Part shown: positions 27,421-37,267 of the stretch, piece by piece
How positions within the stretch are numbered: the first letter of the stretch is position 1
Layout: the number at the start of each line of letters is the position of its first letter
Assembly: GCA_016714165.1 (NCBI GenBank)
Contig: JADJNU010000001.1
Location: 2,170,001-2,234,000, forward strand
Source: Bdellovibrionales bacterium
GTDB taxonomy: Bacteria; Bdellovibrionota; Bdellovibrionia; Bdellovibrionales; UBA1609
Direction: 5' to 3'
Length of the DNA stretch: 64,000 nucleotides
Notes under the pieces: model-generated
The model's database searches: none
What the model was told of the DNA's origin: nothing
The model's input: only the letters and a program-made list of their open reading frames with translations
Position numbers and translations under genes: made by a program

Positions 27421-28329
27421 ATGAATCGTATCGATCAGCAGATCCTCTTCATCTCTGGCAAAGGCGGAGTGGGTAAATCTACGGTTGCGGCCAGCCTGGC
27501 TTTGCGTTTGGCGCAATCAGGCAAAAAGGTGCTTCTAGTCGAACTCAATGAGCAGAGCCATTTTCAGATTCTTTTGGAAAGGCCAATTACCTACTCTCCC
27601 ATGGAGTGGAGACCCAATCTTTGGGTTTCTTGCTGGAATGGAGAAGCCTGTTTACGAGAATATTTCAAACACTATGTCCGAATCGAAACATTGGTGGACT
27701 TGTTCTTTAAAAATGTTGTTATGAGGACCTTTATTCAGGCCGCCCCCGCTCTCAGAGAAATATCCATTCTAGGCAAAGCAACCAGCGGAATTAGAGGCGT
27801 CGGTCCGGCCTTTGAGTACGACATCGTCGTTATTGATGCCTTTGCGACCGGACACTTTCGTGCCCTCTTGAGGGCCCCAAAAGGTCTCGCAGAGGCTGTT
27901 CGTTTTGGACCCATGGGTGAACAGTCCCGACAAATTGAAGCGATTCTCAAAAATCCAAAAAACTGCCAATACCGGGTGGTCACGCTCCCCGAAGAGCTGC
28001 CCGTTTCTGAGTGCCAAGATCTTGTTGAAAATTTGAGAAGCGAATGGGGAATTGCCCCAAAGATTATTTGCAACCGATTCTGGGAAATTCCTGGCACCAA
28101 AACAGACCTCAGCGCGCTCAAAGAGGACCTCAGCGCCCGAGAAGAGGAAGGAATTGAATTTTTAAGGTACCTCGAAGTGATTATAGATCGCCAACAAGCA
28201 GCCATCCATAAGCTTCGATCCTTTGCCGAAGGCTTTGATATCTTGCCTTTGCAGTTCTGTTCAACAGGCACTAGATTGATTGATGAGCTAGCAGAAAGGA
28301 TCAAGATCAATGACTTCTTCGTTTCTTGA
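27421..28329 (+). CDS. ArsA/GET3-family ATPase, first of a pair
   Basis: 302 residues of the SIMIBI P-loop class. Deviant Walker A 'SGKGGVGKST' is at residues 11-20, a switch-like 'VVIDAFATGH' is at about 137-146, and the C-terminus is helical. The usual second motif 'DTAPTGHTLR' is altered to 'DAFATGHFRA'. Eukaryotic GET3 and bacterial ArsA relatives move tail-anchored proteins or metalloid anions. Pairs of these ATPases next to each other occur in some predatory and gliding bacteria, where their job is not settled. It overlaps the second ATPase by 20 nt, so the two are probably made in fixed ratio and may form a heterodimer. There is no arsenic gene nearby. Confidence 0.82.
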   Translation: MNRIDQQILFISGKGGVGKSTVAASLALRLAQSGKKVLLVELNEQSHFQILLERPITYSPMEWRPNLWVSCWNGEACLREYFKHYVRIETLVDLFFKNVVMRTFIQAAPALREISILGKATSGIRGVGPAFEYDIVVIDAFATGHFRALLRAPKGLAEAVRFGPMGEQSRQIEAILKNPKNCQYRVVTLPEELPVSECQDLVENLRSEWGIAPKIICNRFWEIPGTKTDLSALKEDLSAREEEGIEFLRYLEVIIDRQQAAIHKLRSFAEGFDILPLQFCSTGTRLIDELAERIKINDFFVS

Positions 28330-29392
28330 TTCCCACAAAATTATCGTCTGTGCGGGCACGGGAGGCGTAGGCAAAACAACGCTGTCCGCCTGTTTAGGGA
28401 TTTTTGCCGCAAAACGAGGCCGTCGCGTCCTTGTTCTAACCATAGATCCAGCACGACGCCTTGCTGATGCTTTGGGTATTAGCGCCCAAACAGATCAAGA
28501 AATGAAAATTGACCTCAAGGAGGCCTCCGGTTCTCTCACAGCGGTGATGGTAAATCCTTCCTTTATTTTTGATCGTTTTATTGAACGAGCCGCCCGTTCT
28601 CCCGAACGTGCACAACGAATTTTAAAAAATAATCTCTACAAACAGATGGCAACCACCTTGAGTGGATCCCAAGAGTTTACCTCTCTCGAGAAACTTTCTC
28701 TTAGTCTTGAGTCTGGTCTCTACGATCTTATCATCCTGGATACTCCACCAGCCCAGCATGCAGTTGATTTTCTCTATGCCCCACAGAAGATTTATTCCTT
28801 ATTTCAGAATTCAATCTCCCAGTGGTTCATTAAGAAACCGGGTTCCATCGGACTGTTGCAAGAACTTTTTAGTCGAGGAACAAAAACTACGTTGACAGCA
28901 CTTGAAAAAATAACCGGATCCTATTTCATCACTGAGCTATCTGACTTTTTTGAGGGAATGGCTGAGATTCAAAACGAGGTGTGTGCGAGGAGCATTGCCA
29001 TCCATCGTTTGTTAACTGGGCCCGAATGCGCCTTCCTTCTAATTACCGGATTTGATCGAGCAAATTTGGATGCCACTGAATATTTTGTTTCAGAGTTACG
29101 CAAAGGTGGCTACAGCCTGCATTCAGTTATCGTAAATCGTTGCTACCCAAAATGGTCGCCAAGTGATCAGACCAAAGCTGATCCACGCTTTCAAGGAATT
29201 GTCGACTTCCACAGAAAACTCTCGTTCTTTAATCAACAAAAGGAGATCGAACTTGAAAAGTTCAATCGGACTCTCGGGCCATCCACAGCGGTTGTTCGAA
29301 TCCCGGACTTAACAGCAGACATCACTGGAATCGAGGGTCTCGTTCGACTCGCAAACCTCATGGAACCTTATTTGAAGGGATCAATAAAATGA
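28310..29392 (+). CDS. ArsA/GET3-family ATPase, second of a pair
   Basis: 360 residues with Walker A 'GTGGVGKTTLSA' (about 17-28), 'TIDPARRLADALG' (the ArsA A-loop) and the 'LDTPPAQHAVDFL' motif that corresponds to 'DTAPTGHTLRLL'. It is closer to canonical ArsA than its upstream neighbour. It overlaps the first ATPase by 20 nt and the next gene (TPR lipoprotein) by 4 nt, so an operon of five genes (27421-32552) is likely. The substrate is unknown. Confidence 0.85.
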   Translation: MTSSFLDSHKIIVCAGTGGVGKTTLSACLGIFAAKRGRRVLVLTIDPARRLADALGISAQTDQEMKIDLKEASGSLTAVMVNPSFIFDRFIERAARSPERAQRILKNNLYKQMATTLSGSQEFTSLEKLSLSLESGLYDLIILDTPPAQHAVDFLYAPQKIYSLFQNSISQWFIKKPGSIGLLQELFSRGTKTTLTALEKITGSYFITELSDFFEGMAEIQNEVCARSIAIHRLLTGPECAFLLITGFDRANLDATEYFVSELRKGGYSLHSVIVNRCYPKWSPSDQTKADPRFQGIVDFHRKLSFFNQQKEIELEKFNRTLGPSTAVVRIPDLTADITGIEGLVRLANLMEPYLKGSIK

Positions 29393-30546
29393 ATTTTTTT
29401 TTGGTCAGTGTTTTTCTATTCAATCTTGCAATGGCCATCGGCTGCTCTAAGGTATCCCGGCCAGATACAGAAGACCGCTTCGAGAGCCCGACAAAAGACA
29501 CCGATCAGACAATATTTGGAACAGCTTTAAAATACATGGCGAGCGAGCATTTCGAAGCGGCAATTGTCGAACTAGACAAAATTTTGAAAGGCGATCCGAA
29601 TTCTGAGTTTGATTTGGTGGCTCTTTTCAACAAAGCTTCCGCCTTGGAAGGATTAGGAAAATGTCAGGAGGCCTCCGTTGTTTATCGTCAGGTCGTGAAT
29701 CTTTCCGGAAAAAAATTCCCCCGAATTGAGGCTCAGTCTCTTTTTCGCCTGTCTTATTGCTTTGAATGTTTGGATCAAACTGTCAAACAGATAGCAAGCC
29801 TCAAGGATGCTCTCAAAAGAAAAAAGTTTTTGTCTTCAGATATCGCTGAAGCGGAACTACCCGCCCGACTGGCCGCTGCATATGCAAAGAATGGAGATCT
29901 GAAAACAGCCGAAAAATATTTTTCTCTTTCTCAAAAGGGACTCAAAGACGTCTATCGAGATGGCGAGAGCCCTTCCAATCGCAAAGAACTCCTCGCCAAA
30001 ACTCTCTACTTTATGGGAAGAGTGCAGCCAAATCTTGAAACACTCCCTCAGCACGCAAATGCTTACGTTGGATCTCTTAGGTATTTACAGGGCTATTTAC
30101 TTAAAAGCTCGGAGATGGGAAGTCGTGATTGGTCGCCTCGCGCCTCTAAAAACCTCAAGGAGGCCTACGGGGCAATTTGGCAGGCTCTCAATCGCCCTCC
30201 AAATTTTTCTCATAGTAAAGATGAAGGAGAAATCGAAAATAATCTCCGATTGTGGAAGACTCGGTTAGCGAGGGGCATCCTGGAGAATATCCAGATCCTT
30301 AAGGCGATGCGATTTCCTGACCCAGCAGAAGCCGCCGAAGTCCAAAGCATTTTTTCAGAAATTGAACTACAAGAAAGGAAGGTCGAAATTTACTTGGCCG
30401 ACTTGGCGATTGGAAACGATTTAACTCCAGATGCAAAACGACGAGAAGGGCTTCGTCGACAAGGACGATTCAAAACCTCTCGATCAATTTTAGAGAAGGC
30501 CTCCAACTCTCAAGGTCCTCTCCCCAAAAAAGTGGGAGAAAAATAA
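29389..30546 (+). CDS. TPR-repeat lipoprotein
   Basis: 385 residues with a lipoprotein signal ending in Cys19 ('AMAIGC'), so it is probably anchored in the envelope. Tetratricopeptide-type helices are visible from about 45 to 190 ('FNKASALEGLGKCQEASVVYRQ', shortened; 'ARLAAAYAKNGDLKTAEKYF'). Such repeats hold partner proteins. It is in one transcript with the two ArsA-like ATPases (ATGA overlap) and may be their envelope partner. This is inference from order only. Confidence 0.78.
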   Translation: MNFFLVSVFLFNLAMAIGCSKVSRPDTEDRFESPTKDTDQTIFGTALKYMASEHFEAAIVELDKILKGDPNSEFDLVALFNKASALEGLGKCQEASVVYRQVVNLSGKKFPRIEAQSLFRLSYCFECLDQTVKQIASLKDALKRKKFLSSDIAEAELPARLAAAYAKNGDLKTAEKYFSLSQKGLKDVYRDGESPSNRKELLAKTLYFMGRVQPNLETLPQHANAYVGSLRYLQGYLLKSSEMGSRDWSPRASKNLKEAYGAIWQALNRPPNFSHSKDEGEIENNLRLWKTRLARGILENIQILKAMRFPDPAEAAEVQSIFSEIELQERKVEIYLADLAIGNDLTPDAKRREGLRRQGRFKTSRSILEKASNSQGPLPKKVGEK

Positions 30547-30547
30547 A

Positions 30548-31324
30548 TTGGACTCTTTGAAGAGATTTGCTCAAGGATTTTCATTTCTATTTAAAGGGAT
30601 CGTCTTGCTTATGACCACACCTGATCTCCGGCGCTGGACCTTTGTCCCATTTATCGTCAATTTCGTTTTGTTTGTCCTCGGGTTTTATCTGGGAATAGCT
30701 TTTTTGCCTTCGATGGTCGCCTCTGCAATGGCTCTGATTTCTGCGGATCCGACAAGTATTATTGTCACAGCTGCATACTACCTTGCATTTGCTCTTTTCT
30801 GGATTGCCTTTGTTATTCTATGGACCTACGTGTTTTTCCTCATTGCAGGTGCTGTCGCTAGCCCCTTCAATTCTGTTTTGGCCGAAAGGGCCCTTATCTC
30901 TTTGGGACTTCTCAGCAAAGACGCCTCACAACCAAAGGGATGGTTGGGAACATTCTTCAGAGGCATACCCACTGCGACAGCGAAGCTTGTTTTTTCCTTG
31001 CTCCTTGGCGGCTTTATTTTTTTAATGTCGTTTATTCCTGTCTTATTTTTCTGTTCCTCATTCTTAGCTCTTTTGATTCTTGCAATTGACATCCTGGACC
31101 ATTCGTTCGAAATCTATGAAATGAAATTCTATGAACGCGTTAAATTTGTTCGGACAATTTTTCCAGAACTGCTTGGCATGACTGCTGCCTTGGCTCTGAG
31201 CCTCGCTTTTCCAGGTATGATAATTCTGTTAATGCCAATCGCCGTTGTTGGAGGAGCTGCCGTCCTCAAGTCCCTGCCATCGGCAATAAGGAGCCCTCTT
31301 GATTCACGATACCATTCACCGTAA
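30548..31324 (+). CDS. CysZ/EI24-like integral membrane protein
   Basis: 258 residues with four to six membrane segments and the EI24/CysZ pattern: 'GIVLLMTTPDLRRWTFVPFIVN' near the start and 'SPFNSVLAERA' after the second hairpin. CysZ carries sulfate in enterobacteria, but many members have no known cargo. The TTG start at 30548 is one base after the stop of the TPR gene. The end overlaps gshA by 26 nt. Pairing with gshA suggests a link to sulfur or thiol supply, which is only inferred. Confidence 0.75.
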   Translation: MDSLKRFAQGFSFLFKGIVLLMTTPDLRRWTFVPFIVNFVLFVLGFYLGIAFLPSMVASAMALISADPTSIIVTAAYYLAFALFWIAFVILWTYVFFLIAGAVASPFNSVLAERALISLGLLSKDASQPKGWLGTFFRGIPTATAKLVFSLLLGGFIFLMSFIPVLFFCSSFLALLILAIDILDHSFEIYEMKFYERVKFVRTIFPELLGMTAALALSLAFPGMIILLMPIAVVGGAAVLKSLPSAIRSPLDSRYHSP

Positions 31325-32552
31325 AATTGTAGAGAACCGCGCTCGTGTTGACTCCTGGTTTCGAACAAAAAGCACAGGGCTTTCGTTTCCATTTTATTCG
31401 AGTTTCGATATTCGTGATTCGGGTGTCATGATTGCCCCTGTCGACGCCAATATTTTTCCGGCAGGTTTCAATAATATTTGCCTAGTAGACAGGGAGCGGG
31501 CAGTTGATATTGTGCGTAAGTATTTGGATATTCATTACGGTCCCAAAATCGAAAAGATAGCTCTTTTGACCGAAGAACATACAACAAATCTTTTTTATTG
31601 GGATAACGTCGCCGTCCTTTTTGATTTTTTGAATCAATCGGGACATGTGACAAAAATTGCTTTTCCTAGAGCATTAAAGGAGACCATCTCCTTAACAAAT
31701 GCAGCCGGAAGAAACTTAAAGATATTTGGCGCCGAAGTAGTGAATGGTCAGGTTGTGGTTGATGGAGAAAAGATAGACCTCGTTATTTGCAATAATGACT
31801 TTTCTCATTCCTATGAGGGATTCGTCAAGGATCTGAAGACCCCCATGAATCCTCCTCATACTATGGGCTGGCACAGAAGGCGGAAAAGCGAGTTTTTTGA
31901 CCTCTATAATCGCCTCGCCTTCGAATTCGCCGAGATTATAGACATTCCCACTAAATTCATTCAAGTCGACACAGAACTCTTTCCCCATTTCGATCTCGCA
32001 AACAGTGAGAACCTGGAAAACTTGGCTACCTCTGTTGATAATTTTCTTGAACGCCTTGCAATTAAATATGAGGAATTGGGAATAAAACAAAAACCTTTTG
32101 CCTTTATTAAAAATAATGCAGGAACTTATGGTTTGGGGGTCGTTCATGTTAACTCTGGAAATGATGTAAGAGAGTGGAATTATAAAGCACGAAAAAAGAT
32201 GAAGGCCGCAAAGGGAGGACGCGAGATTGTGGAAGTCATTATTCAGGAAGGAATCCCCACTCGAATTGTCACAGAGTCTGAAACCGCCGAACCTTCTATT
32301 TACATGATTGGATGTCATCTCGCCGGAGGATTTTTGCGTGCTCACAGCAAGAAGGGACCAAACGAGAGTCTCAACTCTCCCGGAGTCGTTTTCAAAAAAC
32401 TCTGCGTTTCTGACTTGAGAGTAGCTATCGAGGGAGCCTCAATGGAAAATGTCTATGGTTGGCTCGCAAAATTGGGATTTTTAGCGATCGCCTACGAAGC
32501 TAAGCAGTCAAAAGTCGAGTTTGTGGGTTACAAAGCCGGCTGTTCTCTTTAG
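31299..32552 (+). CDS. gshA: Glutamate-cysteine ligase, acidithiobacillus type
   Basis: 417 residues matching the alternative GshA family first seen in Acidithiobacillus ferrooxidans. It carries 'APVDANIFPAGFNNIC', 'FIKNNAGTYGLGVVHV' and a basic ATP-binding stretch. It joins glutamate and cysteine, the first step of glutathione synthesis, in the cytoplasm. The length is normal. No gshB lies next to it. It is the last gene of the five-gene run starting at 27421. Confidence 0.85.
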   Translation: MIHDTIHRKIVENRARVDSWFRTKSTGLSFPFYSSFDIRDSGVMIAPVDANIFPAGFNNICLVDRERAVDIVRKYLDIHYGPKIEKIALLTEEHTTNLFYWDNVAVLFDFLNQSGHVTKIAFPRALKETISLTNAAGRNLKIFGAEVVNGQVVVDGEKIDLVICNNDFSHSYEGFVKDLKTPMNPPHTMGWHRRRKSEFFDLYNRLAFEFAEIIDIPTKFIQVDTELFPHFDLANSENLENLATSVDNFLERLAIKYEELGIKQKPFAFIKNNAGTYGLGVVHVNSGNDVREWNYKARKKMKAAKGGREIVEVIIQEGIPTRIVTESETAEPSIYMIGCHLAGGFLRAHSKKGPNESLNSPGVVFKKLCVSDLRVAIEGASMENVYGWLAKLGFLAIAYEAKQSKVEFVGYKAGCSL

Positions 32553-32688
32553 GGCAAGTTTTTTTGATTCCTTTGGCACGGCCTTTGGTCATGGTTTTTG
32601 AGGGGCCCTTATCGAATCTGTTTTTCTTCCCGATAAAAAATCTGTCAGGAGCAACTACGCTCAATGACTCATGAGGGATTTAGGGCAG

Positions 32689-33345
32689 ATGAGAGATTCT
32701 AAGATTCTAGTAGGCAGCGCGATTACCATTGTGGCGACAATCGTCGGCATTTGGATTTCGAGCGAGTCTTGGAATGGGATTACCTACTACTATTGGGGCG
32801 ACAAACGGCAACCTGCCGCCATTCACAAAGCTTTTGATTTTTCGCACCTAGAGGGAAGTGCTCTCCAACTGGCCTCTCAAAGGCGGGTTTTGTCTGAAGC
32901 CAAGGTGACTAACCTCGGTGACGGCAAGTTTGGTATCGAACTTGGCCATTTTATCACCCGAGGAGCGGATGGCGCAAAACAGTTCGCCTGCCAAGTCTAC
33001 GATCGCATTGAGCTTGTATTCTTTGCCGAGGGCATAGCGATTGCTGGAGACAAACCCATAATGGTCGTCGAGGGGAATTGCCAAATTGACAAAGACATAA
33101 ACCGCATCTCCGCAATTCCAATTCCAGTCAGTAAAATTCTGGCAGAAGAACCAGGTGATTTGGAGCTCAAGTACCTTGAGGAATCACCAGTCAGTATTCG
33201 CTTTGATCACATATCTGGACAATGGCCAACGGAATGGTCACTGTTTTCAGTGAAACTCTATGATAAGTCAGCGAATAATAAATTCTTTATAGATCACCAA
33301 CAAATCAAAGAAACTTCTCCTTCACCAATCAAAATGAATTGGTAA
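32689..33345 (+). CDS. Membrane-anchored hypothetical protein
   Basis: About 218 residues with one N-terminal anchor (about 6-24) and a periplasmic part of mainly beta character. I recognise no family. Two in-frame ATGs (32671 and 32689) exist. The second has TTAGGG a few bases before it and gives a more usual signal anchor. It converges on pepA with 5 nt between the stops. Confidence 0.65.
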   Translation: MRDSKILVGSAITIVATIVGIWISSESWNGITYYYWGDKRQPAAIHKAFDFSHLEGSALQLASQRRVLSEAKVTNLGDGKFGIELGHFITRGADGAKQFACQVYDRIELVFFAEGIAIAGDKPIMVVEGNCQIDKDINRISAIPIPVSKILAEEPGDLELKYLEESPVSIRFDHISGQWPTEWSLFSVKLYDKSANNKFFIDHQQIKETSPSPIKMNW

Positions 33346-33350
33346 AAGCT

Positions 33351-34922
33351 TCAGTAACCTCTCGCAAGCTCGACGAAAGTTCGAATCATCGCGCCCGTGG
33401 CTCCTTTTGAGGGACAATAAGGAAATCTATTCCCACATGCCCAACTCGTCCCAGCAATATCGAAGTGCGCCCAGGGAATGCCGCTCTCCACAAACTGTTC
33501 AAGAAAAGCGGCGGCCGTGGAGCTTCCCCCTCCTTTATATGAGGAGATGTTTGAAAGATCTGAGTACGAACCCTTAATGTCCTCAACATGAAAGTCATGA
33601 AGAGGCATCGCCCACAAGAGCTCTCCTGAAACTTCAGCCGCACTTTCGATTTGCTTTCTTAACTTGGCATCGCGAGTAAAAAAACCAGTGTAAATATTTG
33701 AAAGTGCCACGACAATAGCTCCAGTCAAAGTGGCCGCATCGACAATAAGAGCCGGCTTTTGCTCAGATGCATAGGCCAGTGCATCAGCTAAAATCAATCT
33801 GCCTTCAGCATCAGTGTTTAAAACTTCGGCCGTCTTTCCGTTTCGAAAAGTCAGTACATCCCCCGGTTTATTTGCAAGGGGACCAGGCATATTTTCAGTT
33901 GCTGGCACCAGGCCTATCGCATTTATTTTTAGACCTAACTTCGCGATAGCTAACATGGTTCCAATAACATTGGCCCCTCCGCACATGTCATACCGCATTT
34001 CATCCATTTGGGCTGATGGCTTAATGCTGATTCCGCCAGAGTCGAAAGTGAGCCCTTTGCCAACAAAGGCAATTGGCTTCTTTGATTTTTCGGCTCCAAA
34101 ATATTGCATAATGATAAATCGCGGATCTACAGCGCTTCCGAGAGAAACTCCGAGAAGCCCACCCATGCGTTCCTTTTTTATTTTTTCCCTTTCCCAAACG
34201 GTCACTTTGAGGCCAGTCCCCTGGGCCGCTTTGACAGTTTGATTAGCTAAAATCTCAGGGGTCATCAAATTTCCGGGGGTATCACCAAGTCGTCTGGAAA
34301 AATTTGTGCACTCGGCTAGCACCTTTGCTGTCTCCAACGCTCTTTTCAGATTTCCTTTGACCGAATTTTCGCTCACGAGAGCTGTGATTTTCTCAACAGT
34401 CGGCACCTCTGCCTTTTTCTCAGGTTGGCTTAGCATCTTTAAATCGTCGTAAGTATATTCAGCAAGCAAGATGCCCTCAAAAAAGGCTTGGGCAGCTCCC
34501 TCAGAGTCTTTGCTTGAAGCAAGGACCGAAGGCAAATGAAAGCAAGCTTTCTTGAACTTCGAAGTTTTAACCTGGTTGTAGGCAACAGCACCTGCCACTC
34601 GCAGCGTTTCATTGTCAACCAAATCACTTTCACCCAAACCAATGGCAATAACATTTCTGGCAGAACTCAAATTACAAGACCGAAAAAGAATGCTCTCCTT
34701 TGCCTTCCCAGAAAAATATTTCTCCGCAATGGCCCCCTTAATCAGCTCTGATATTTCGGACTGAATTCCCGGAAATTGCATTAAATCCATTTCCTGGACT
34801 TTCTTTTTGCCCTTCTTTACTTTTTCGGAAGTACCCTGCTGGATGGATTGCTTGGTTACAAAAATGACCAAGGTCGAATTCTCCATCTTCATTTTTTGTA
34901 AAGTCTCGATGCTCAATTCCAT
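33351..34922 (-). CDS. pepA: Leucyl aminopeptidase (M17)
   Basis: 523 residues. The C-terminal half has the two-metal site of M17 enzymes: 'VGKGLTFDSGGISIKP' (Lys289, Asp294) and the signature NTDAEGRL at 369-376. The N-terminal half is the variable macro-like domain. It removes N-terminal residues from peptides in the cytoplasm. In some bacteria PepA also binds DNA, which I cannot judge here. It is transcribed away from clpP. Confidence 0.93.
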   Translation of the reverse strand: MELSIETLQKMKMENSTLVIFVTKQSIQQGTSEKVKKGKKKVQEMDLMQFPGIQSEISELIKGAIAEKYFSGKAKESILFRSCNLSSARNVIAIGLGESDLVDNETLRVAGAVAYNQVKTSKFKKACFHLPSVLASSKDSEGAAQAFFEGILLAEYTYDDLKMLSQPEKKAEVPTVEKITALVSENSVKGNLKRALETAKVLAECTNFSRRLGDTPGNLMTPEILANQTVKAAQGTGLKVTVWEREKIKKERMGGLLGVSLGSAVDPRFIIMQYFGAEKSKKPIAFVGKGLTFDSGGISIKPSAQMDEMRYDMCGGANVIGTMLAIAKLGLKINAIGLVPATENMPGPLANKPGDVLTFRNGKTAEVLNTDAEGRLILADALAYASEQKPALIVDAATLTGAIVVALSNIYTGFFTRDAKLRKQIESAAEVSGELLWAMPLHDFHVEDIKGSYSDLSNISSYKGGGSSTAAAFLEQFVESGIPWAHFDIAGTSWACGNRFPYCPSKGATGAMIRTFVELARGY

Positions 34923-35238
34923 TTTAGGGCTCCTTCTCGTAATTAACGCGTCACATAAGGGTCATGTACCAAACAGACGCAAATTTCACCTGCAATTCAT
35001 TAGCACACAGCGGCGATCGAATAAAGTCTTTTCACGCTGATAAAGTCCAAGATGCGACGACCCGATAGGAACTTGTCATCTGAAGATTAGACCTCAAGTT
35101 AGTAGGCAGGTGGGGTTGGACCTCGGTTTTTTTTGCGCCCCCTGTGGCGGAAATGACGGTAAACTGTTCCGCTCAGACGTGTTAGGGTTTAAAGTAGAGT
35201 ACGGTGGTGGGAAGTAATTCATAATGAAAGAGACTTGC
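34923..35238. other. Intergenic region between divergent pepA and clpP
   Basis: About 300 nt with no gene that I can support. It must hold the promoters of pepA (leftward) and clpP-clpX (rightward). It contains a T8 run at about 35126-35135 and GC-rich flanks but no hairpin or consensus sigma70 or CIRCE element that I can see. Confidence 0.5.
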
Positions 35239-35856
35239 ATGGCCTTAGTTCCAATAGTCATAGAGCAGACTCAACGCGGCGAACGCAGCTACGATATTTA
35301 TTCACGTCTTTTAAAAGACAGAATCATCATTCTGGGGACTCCAGTTAGCGATGATGTGGCCAATAGTATCATCGCTCAGATGTTTTTTTTAGAGATGGAG
35401 AACCCTGAGAAAGACATCCATCTTTACATCAATTCTCCTGGAGGAAGCGTTTCTGCAGGACTCGCGATTTATGACATTATGCAATTTGTAAAATGTGACG
35501 TCAGCACTTACTGCATAGGTCTTGGGGCCAGCATGGGTTCTTTGTTGCTTTGTGCTGGAGCCGCTGGCAAAAGATTCGTGTTGCCCAATGCTCGAGTCAT
35601 GATTCACCAACCACACATCATGGGTGGGGGTATCTCGGGCCAAGTGAGCGACATCGAGATACAGGCTAAGGAACTCATACGAACAAAAAATCGTCTTACG
35701 GAGATCTATCGCAAGCACACTGGAAAATCCTTCGAGGAACTTAATAAGGCCATGGATCGTGACAATTTTATGACTGCCTCAGAGGCAATGGATTATGGGT
35801 TGGTCGATTCAATTGTCACAGATCGCAAGGCCATCAAAAAAGGAAGCGAAAGCTGA
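35239..35856 (+). CDS. clpP: ATP-dependent Clp protease proteolytic subunit
   Basis: About 205 residues with the catalytic triad: Ser98 in 'GLGASMGSLLL', His123 in 'VMIHQP' and Asp172 in 'MDRDNF', using the ATG at 35239. With that start the triad numbers match those of well-studied ClpPs such as the B. subtilis enzyme. An ATG at 35224 would add five residues. ClpP forms the two-ring barrel that works with ClpX. The stop overlaps the clpX start by one base (TGATG). Confidence 0.96.
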   Translation: MALVPIVIEQTQRGERSYDIYSRLLKDRIIILGTPVSDDVANSIIAQMFFLEMENPEKDIHLYINSPGGSVSAGLAIYDIMQFVKCDVSTYCIGLGASMGSLLLCAGAAGKRFVLPNARVMIHQPHIMGGGISGQVSDIEIQAKELIRTKNRLTEIYRKHTGKSFEELNKAMDRDNFMTASEAMDYGLVDSIVTDRKAIKKGSES

Positions 35857-37184
35857 TGAGTAAGAAAGACAATAATGGCAACAATGCGTATGGCACTCTT
35901 TGCTGCAGTTTTTGCGGCAAGAGTCAAAAAGAGGTTAAGAAGCTCATCGCTGGGCCAGGTGTTTATATTTGCGATGAGTGCATTGAACTCTGCAATGACA
36001 TTATCGCAGAAGAGAGGGACCGCGACGAAGGGGCCAATAAGTCTTTGTTGAAGGTTCCTAAGCCTGTAGATATAAAAAACTTCCTTGATGATTATGTCAT
36101 TGGTCAGGATTCTGCAAAGAAGTCCCTCGCCGTGGCTGTACACAATCATTATAAGAGAATCAATTCCTCTTCTAAGGGCGTAAAAAAGGACGACGTAGAG
36201 ATTTCTAAGTCTAATATTCTCCTCATCGGTCCGACTGGTTCAGGAAAAACTTTGTTAGCTCAAACCATCGCAAAAATATTGAATGTCCCCTTTGCAATGG
36301 CTGACGCGACAGCGCTGACCGAGGCAGGTTACGTCGGTGAAGATGTTGAGAACGTTGTTCTCAATCTTCTTCAAGCAGCTGATTATGACGTTGAAAAGGC
36401 CCAGAGGGGCGTTATTTACGTGGACGAAATTGACAAGATTTCACGTAAATCGGAGAACCCATCAATCACCCGTGATGTCAGCGGAGAAGGCGTTCAGCAG
36501 GCGCTGTTGAAAATTTTGGAGGGGACCGTTGCAAATTTACCTCCTAAGGGTGGGCGAAAGCATCCCCAACAGGAATTTATTCAAGTGGATACGTCCAATA
36601 TTTTATTCATCTGCGGCGGAGCCTTTGTTGGACTTGAGAAAATCATCGAAAATCGAGTCAGTCACAAAGCCATGGGAATTGCGGCAGAAATCAAGACCAA
36701 GGACGAGAGACTTGAGGAGCACTCAAATCCCTTAAAAATGGTCGAGCCGGACGATTTGGCTCGGTATGGGCTGATCCCTGAATTTATCGGCCGACTCCCC
36801 GTTATTGCTGTTTTGGACTCTCTCGATGAGACGGCCCTCATCGACATCCTTGTTAAGCCGAAAAATGCATTAACGAAACAATACCAAAAATTATTCAGCT
36901 ACGAGGGAGTAGAGCTTTCATTTACAGACGAAGCTCTCACTTCTATTGCACGTGAAGCCATTAAGCGCAATACCGGGGCTCGCGGATTACGAGGCGTCCT
37001 GGAAACGGCAATGCTGGACATCATGTATGAAATTCCTTCCAAGACGGATGTGAAGGAATGTATCATTGAGAAGGGTGTAATTACGCAGAAGGAGAAGCCC
37101 CGCCTGGTCTACCGGCCTGAGGGGGAGGAGTCTAGTGCCAAAAAGGCCAGAAGCTCCAATAGCGACTCCGCTGAAAGTGCTTGA
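35856..37184 (+). CDS. clpX: ATP-dependent Clp protease ATPase subunit ClpX
   Basis: 442 residues: N-terminal C4 zinc finger ('CCSFCGKSQ...YICDECIELC'), Walker A GPTGSGKT, Walker B 'VIYVDEIDKI' and the ClpP-binding and sensor regions. It unfolds tagged proteins and feeds them to ClpP. It is translationally coupled to clpP. lon follows 83 nt downstream on the same strand, so protein quality control genes are grouped here. Confidence 0.97.
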   Translation: MSKKDNNGNNAYGTLCCSFCGKSQKEVKKLIAGPGVYICDECIELCNDIIAEERDRDEGANKSLLKVPKPVDIKNFLDDYVIGQDSAKKSLAVAVHNHYKRINSSSKGVKKDDVEISKSNILLIGPTGSGKTLLAQTIAKILNVPFAMADATALTEAGYVGEDVENVVLNLLQAADYDVEKAQRGVIYVDEIDKISRKSENPSITRDVSGEGVQQALLKILEGTVANLPPKGGRKHPQQEFIQVDTSNILFICGGAFVGLEKIIENRVSHKAMGIAAEIKTKDERLEEHSNPLKMVEPDDLARYGLIPEFIGRLPVIAVLDSLDETALIDILVKPKNALTKQYQKLFSYEGVELSFTDEALTSIAREAIKRNTGARGLRGVLETAMLDIMYEIPSKTDVKECIIEKGVITQKEKPRLVYRPEGEESSAKKARSSNSDSAESA

Positions 37185-37267
37185 CCCCTGTTTCATCTGG
37201 CCTCAAATGAATGTTCGAGGATCGGACCTTTTTGGTTCGAGTTGGAATGTTTTAGGAAGGGGAATCT

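Noticed and set aside
27735..28310. Minus-strand frame of 191 codons inside the first ArsA-like gene
   Set aside because: Antisense shadow with Ser/Arg-rich composition.
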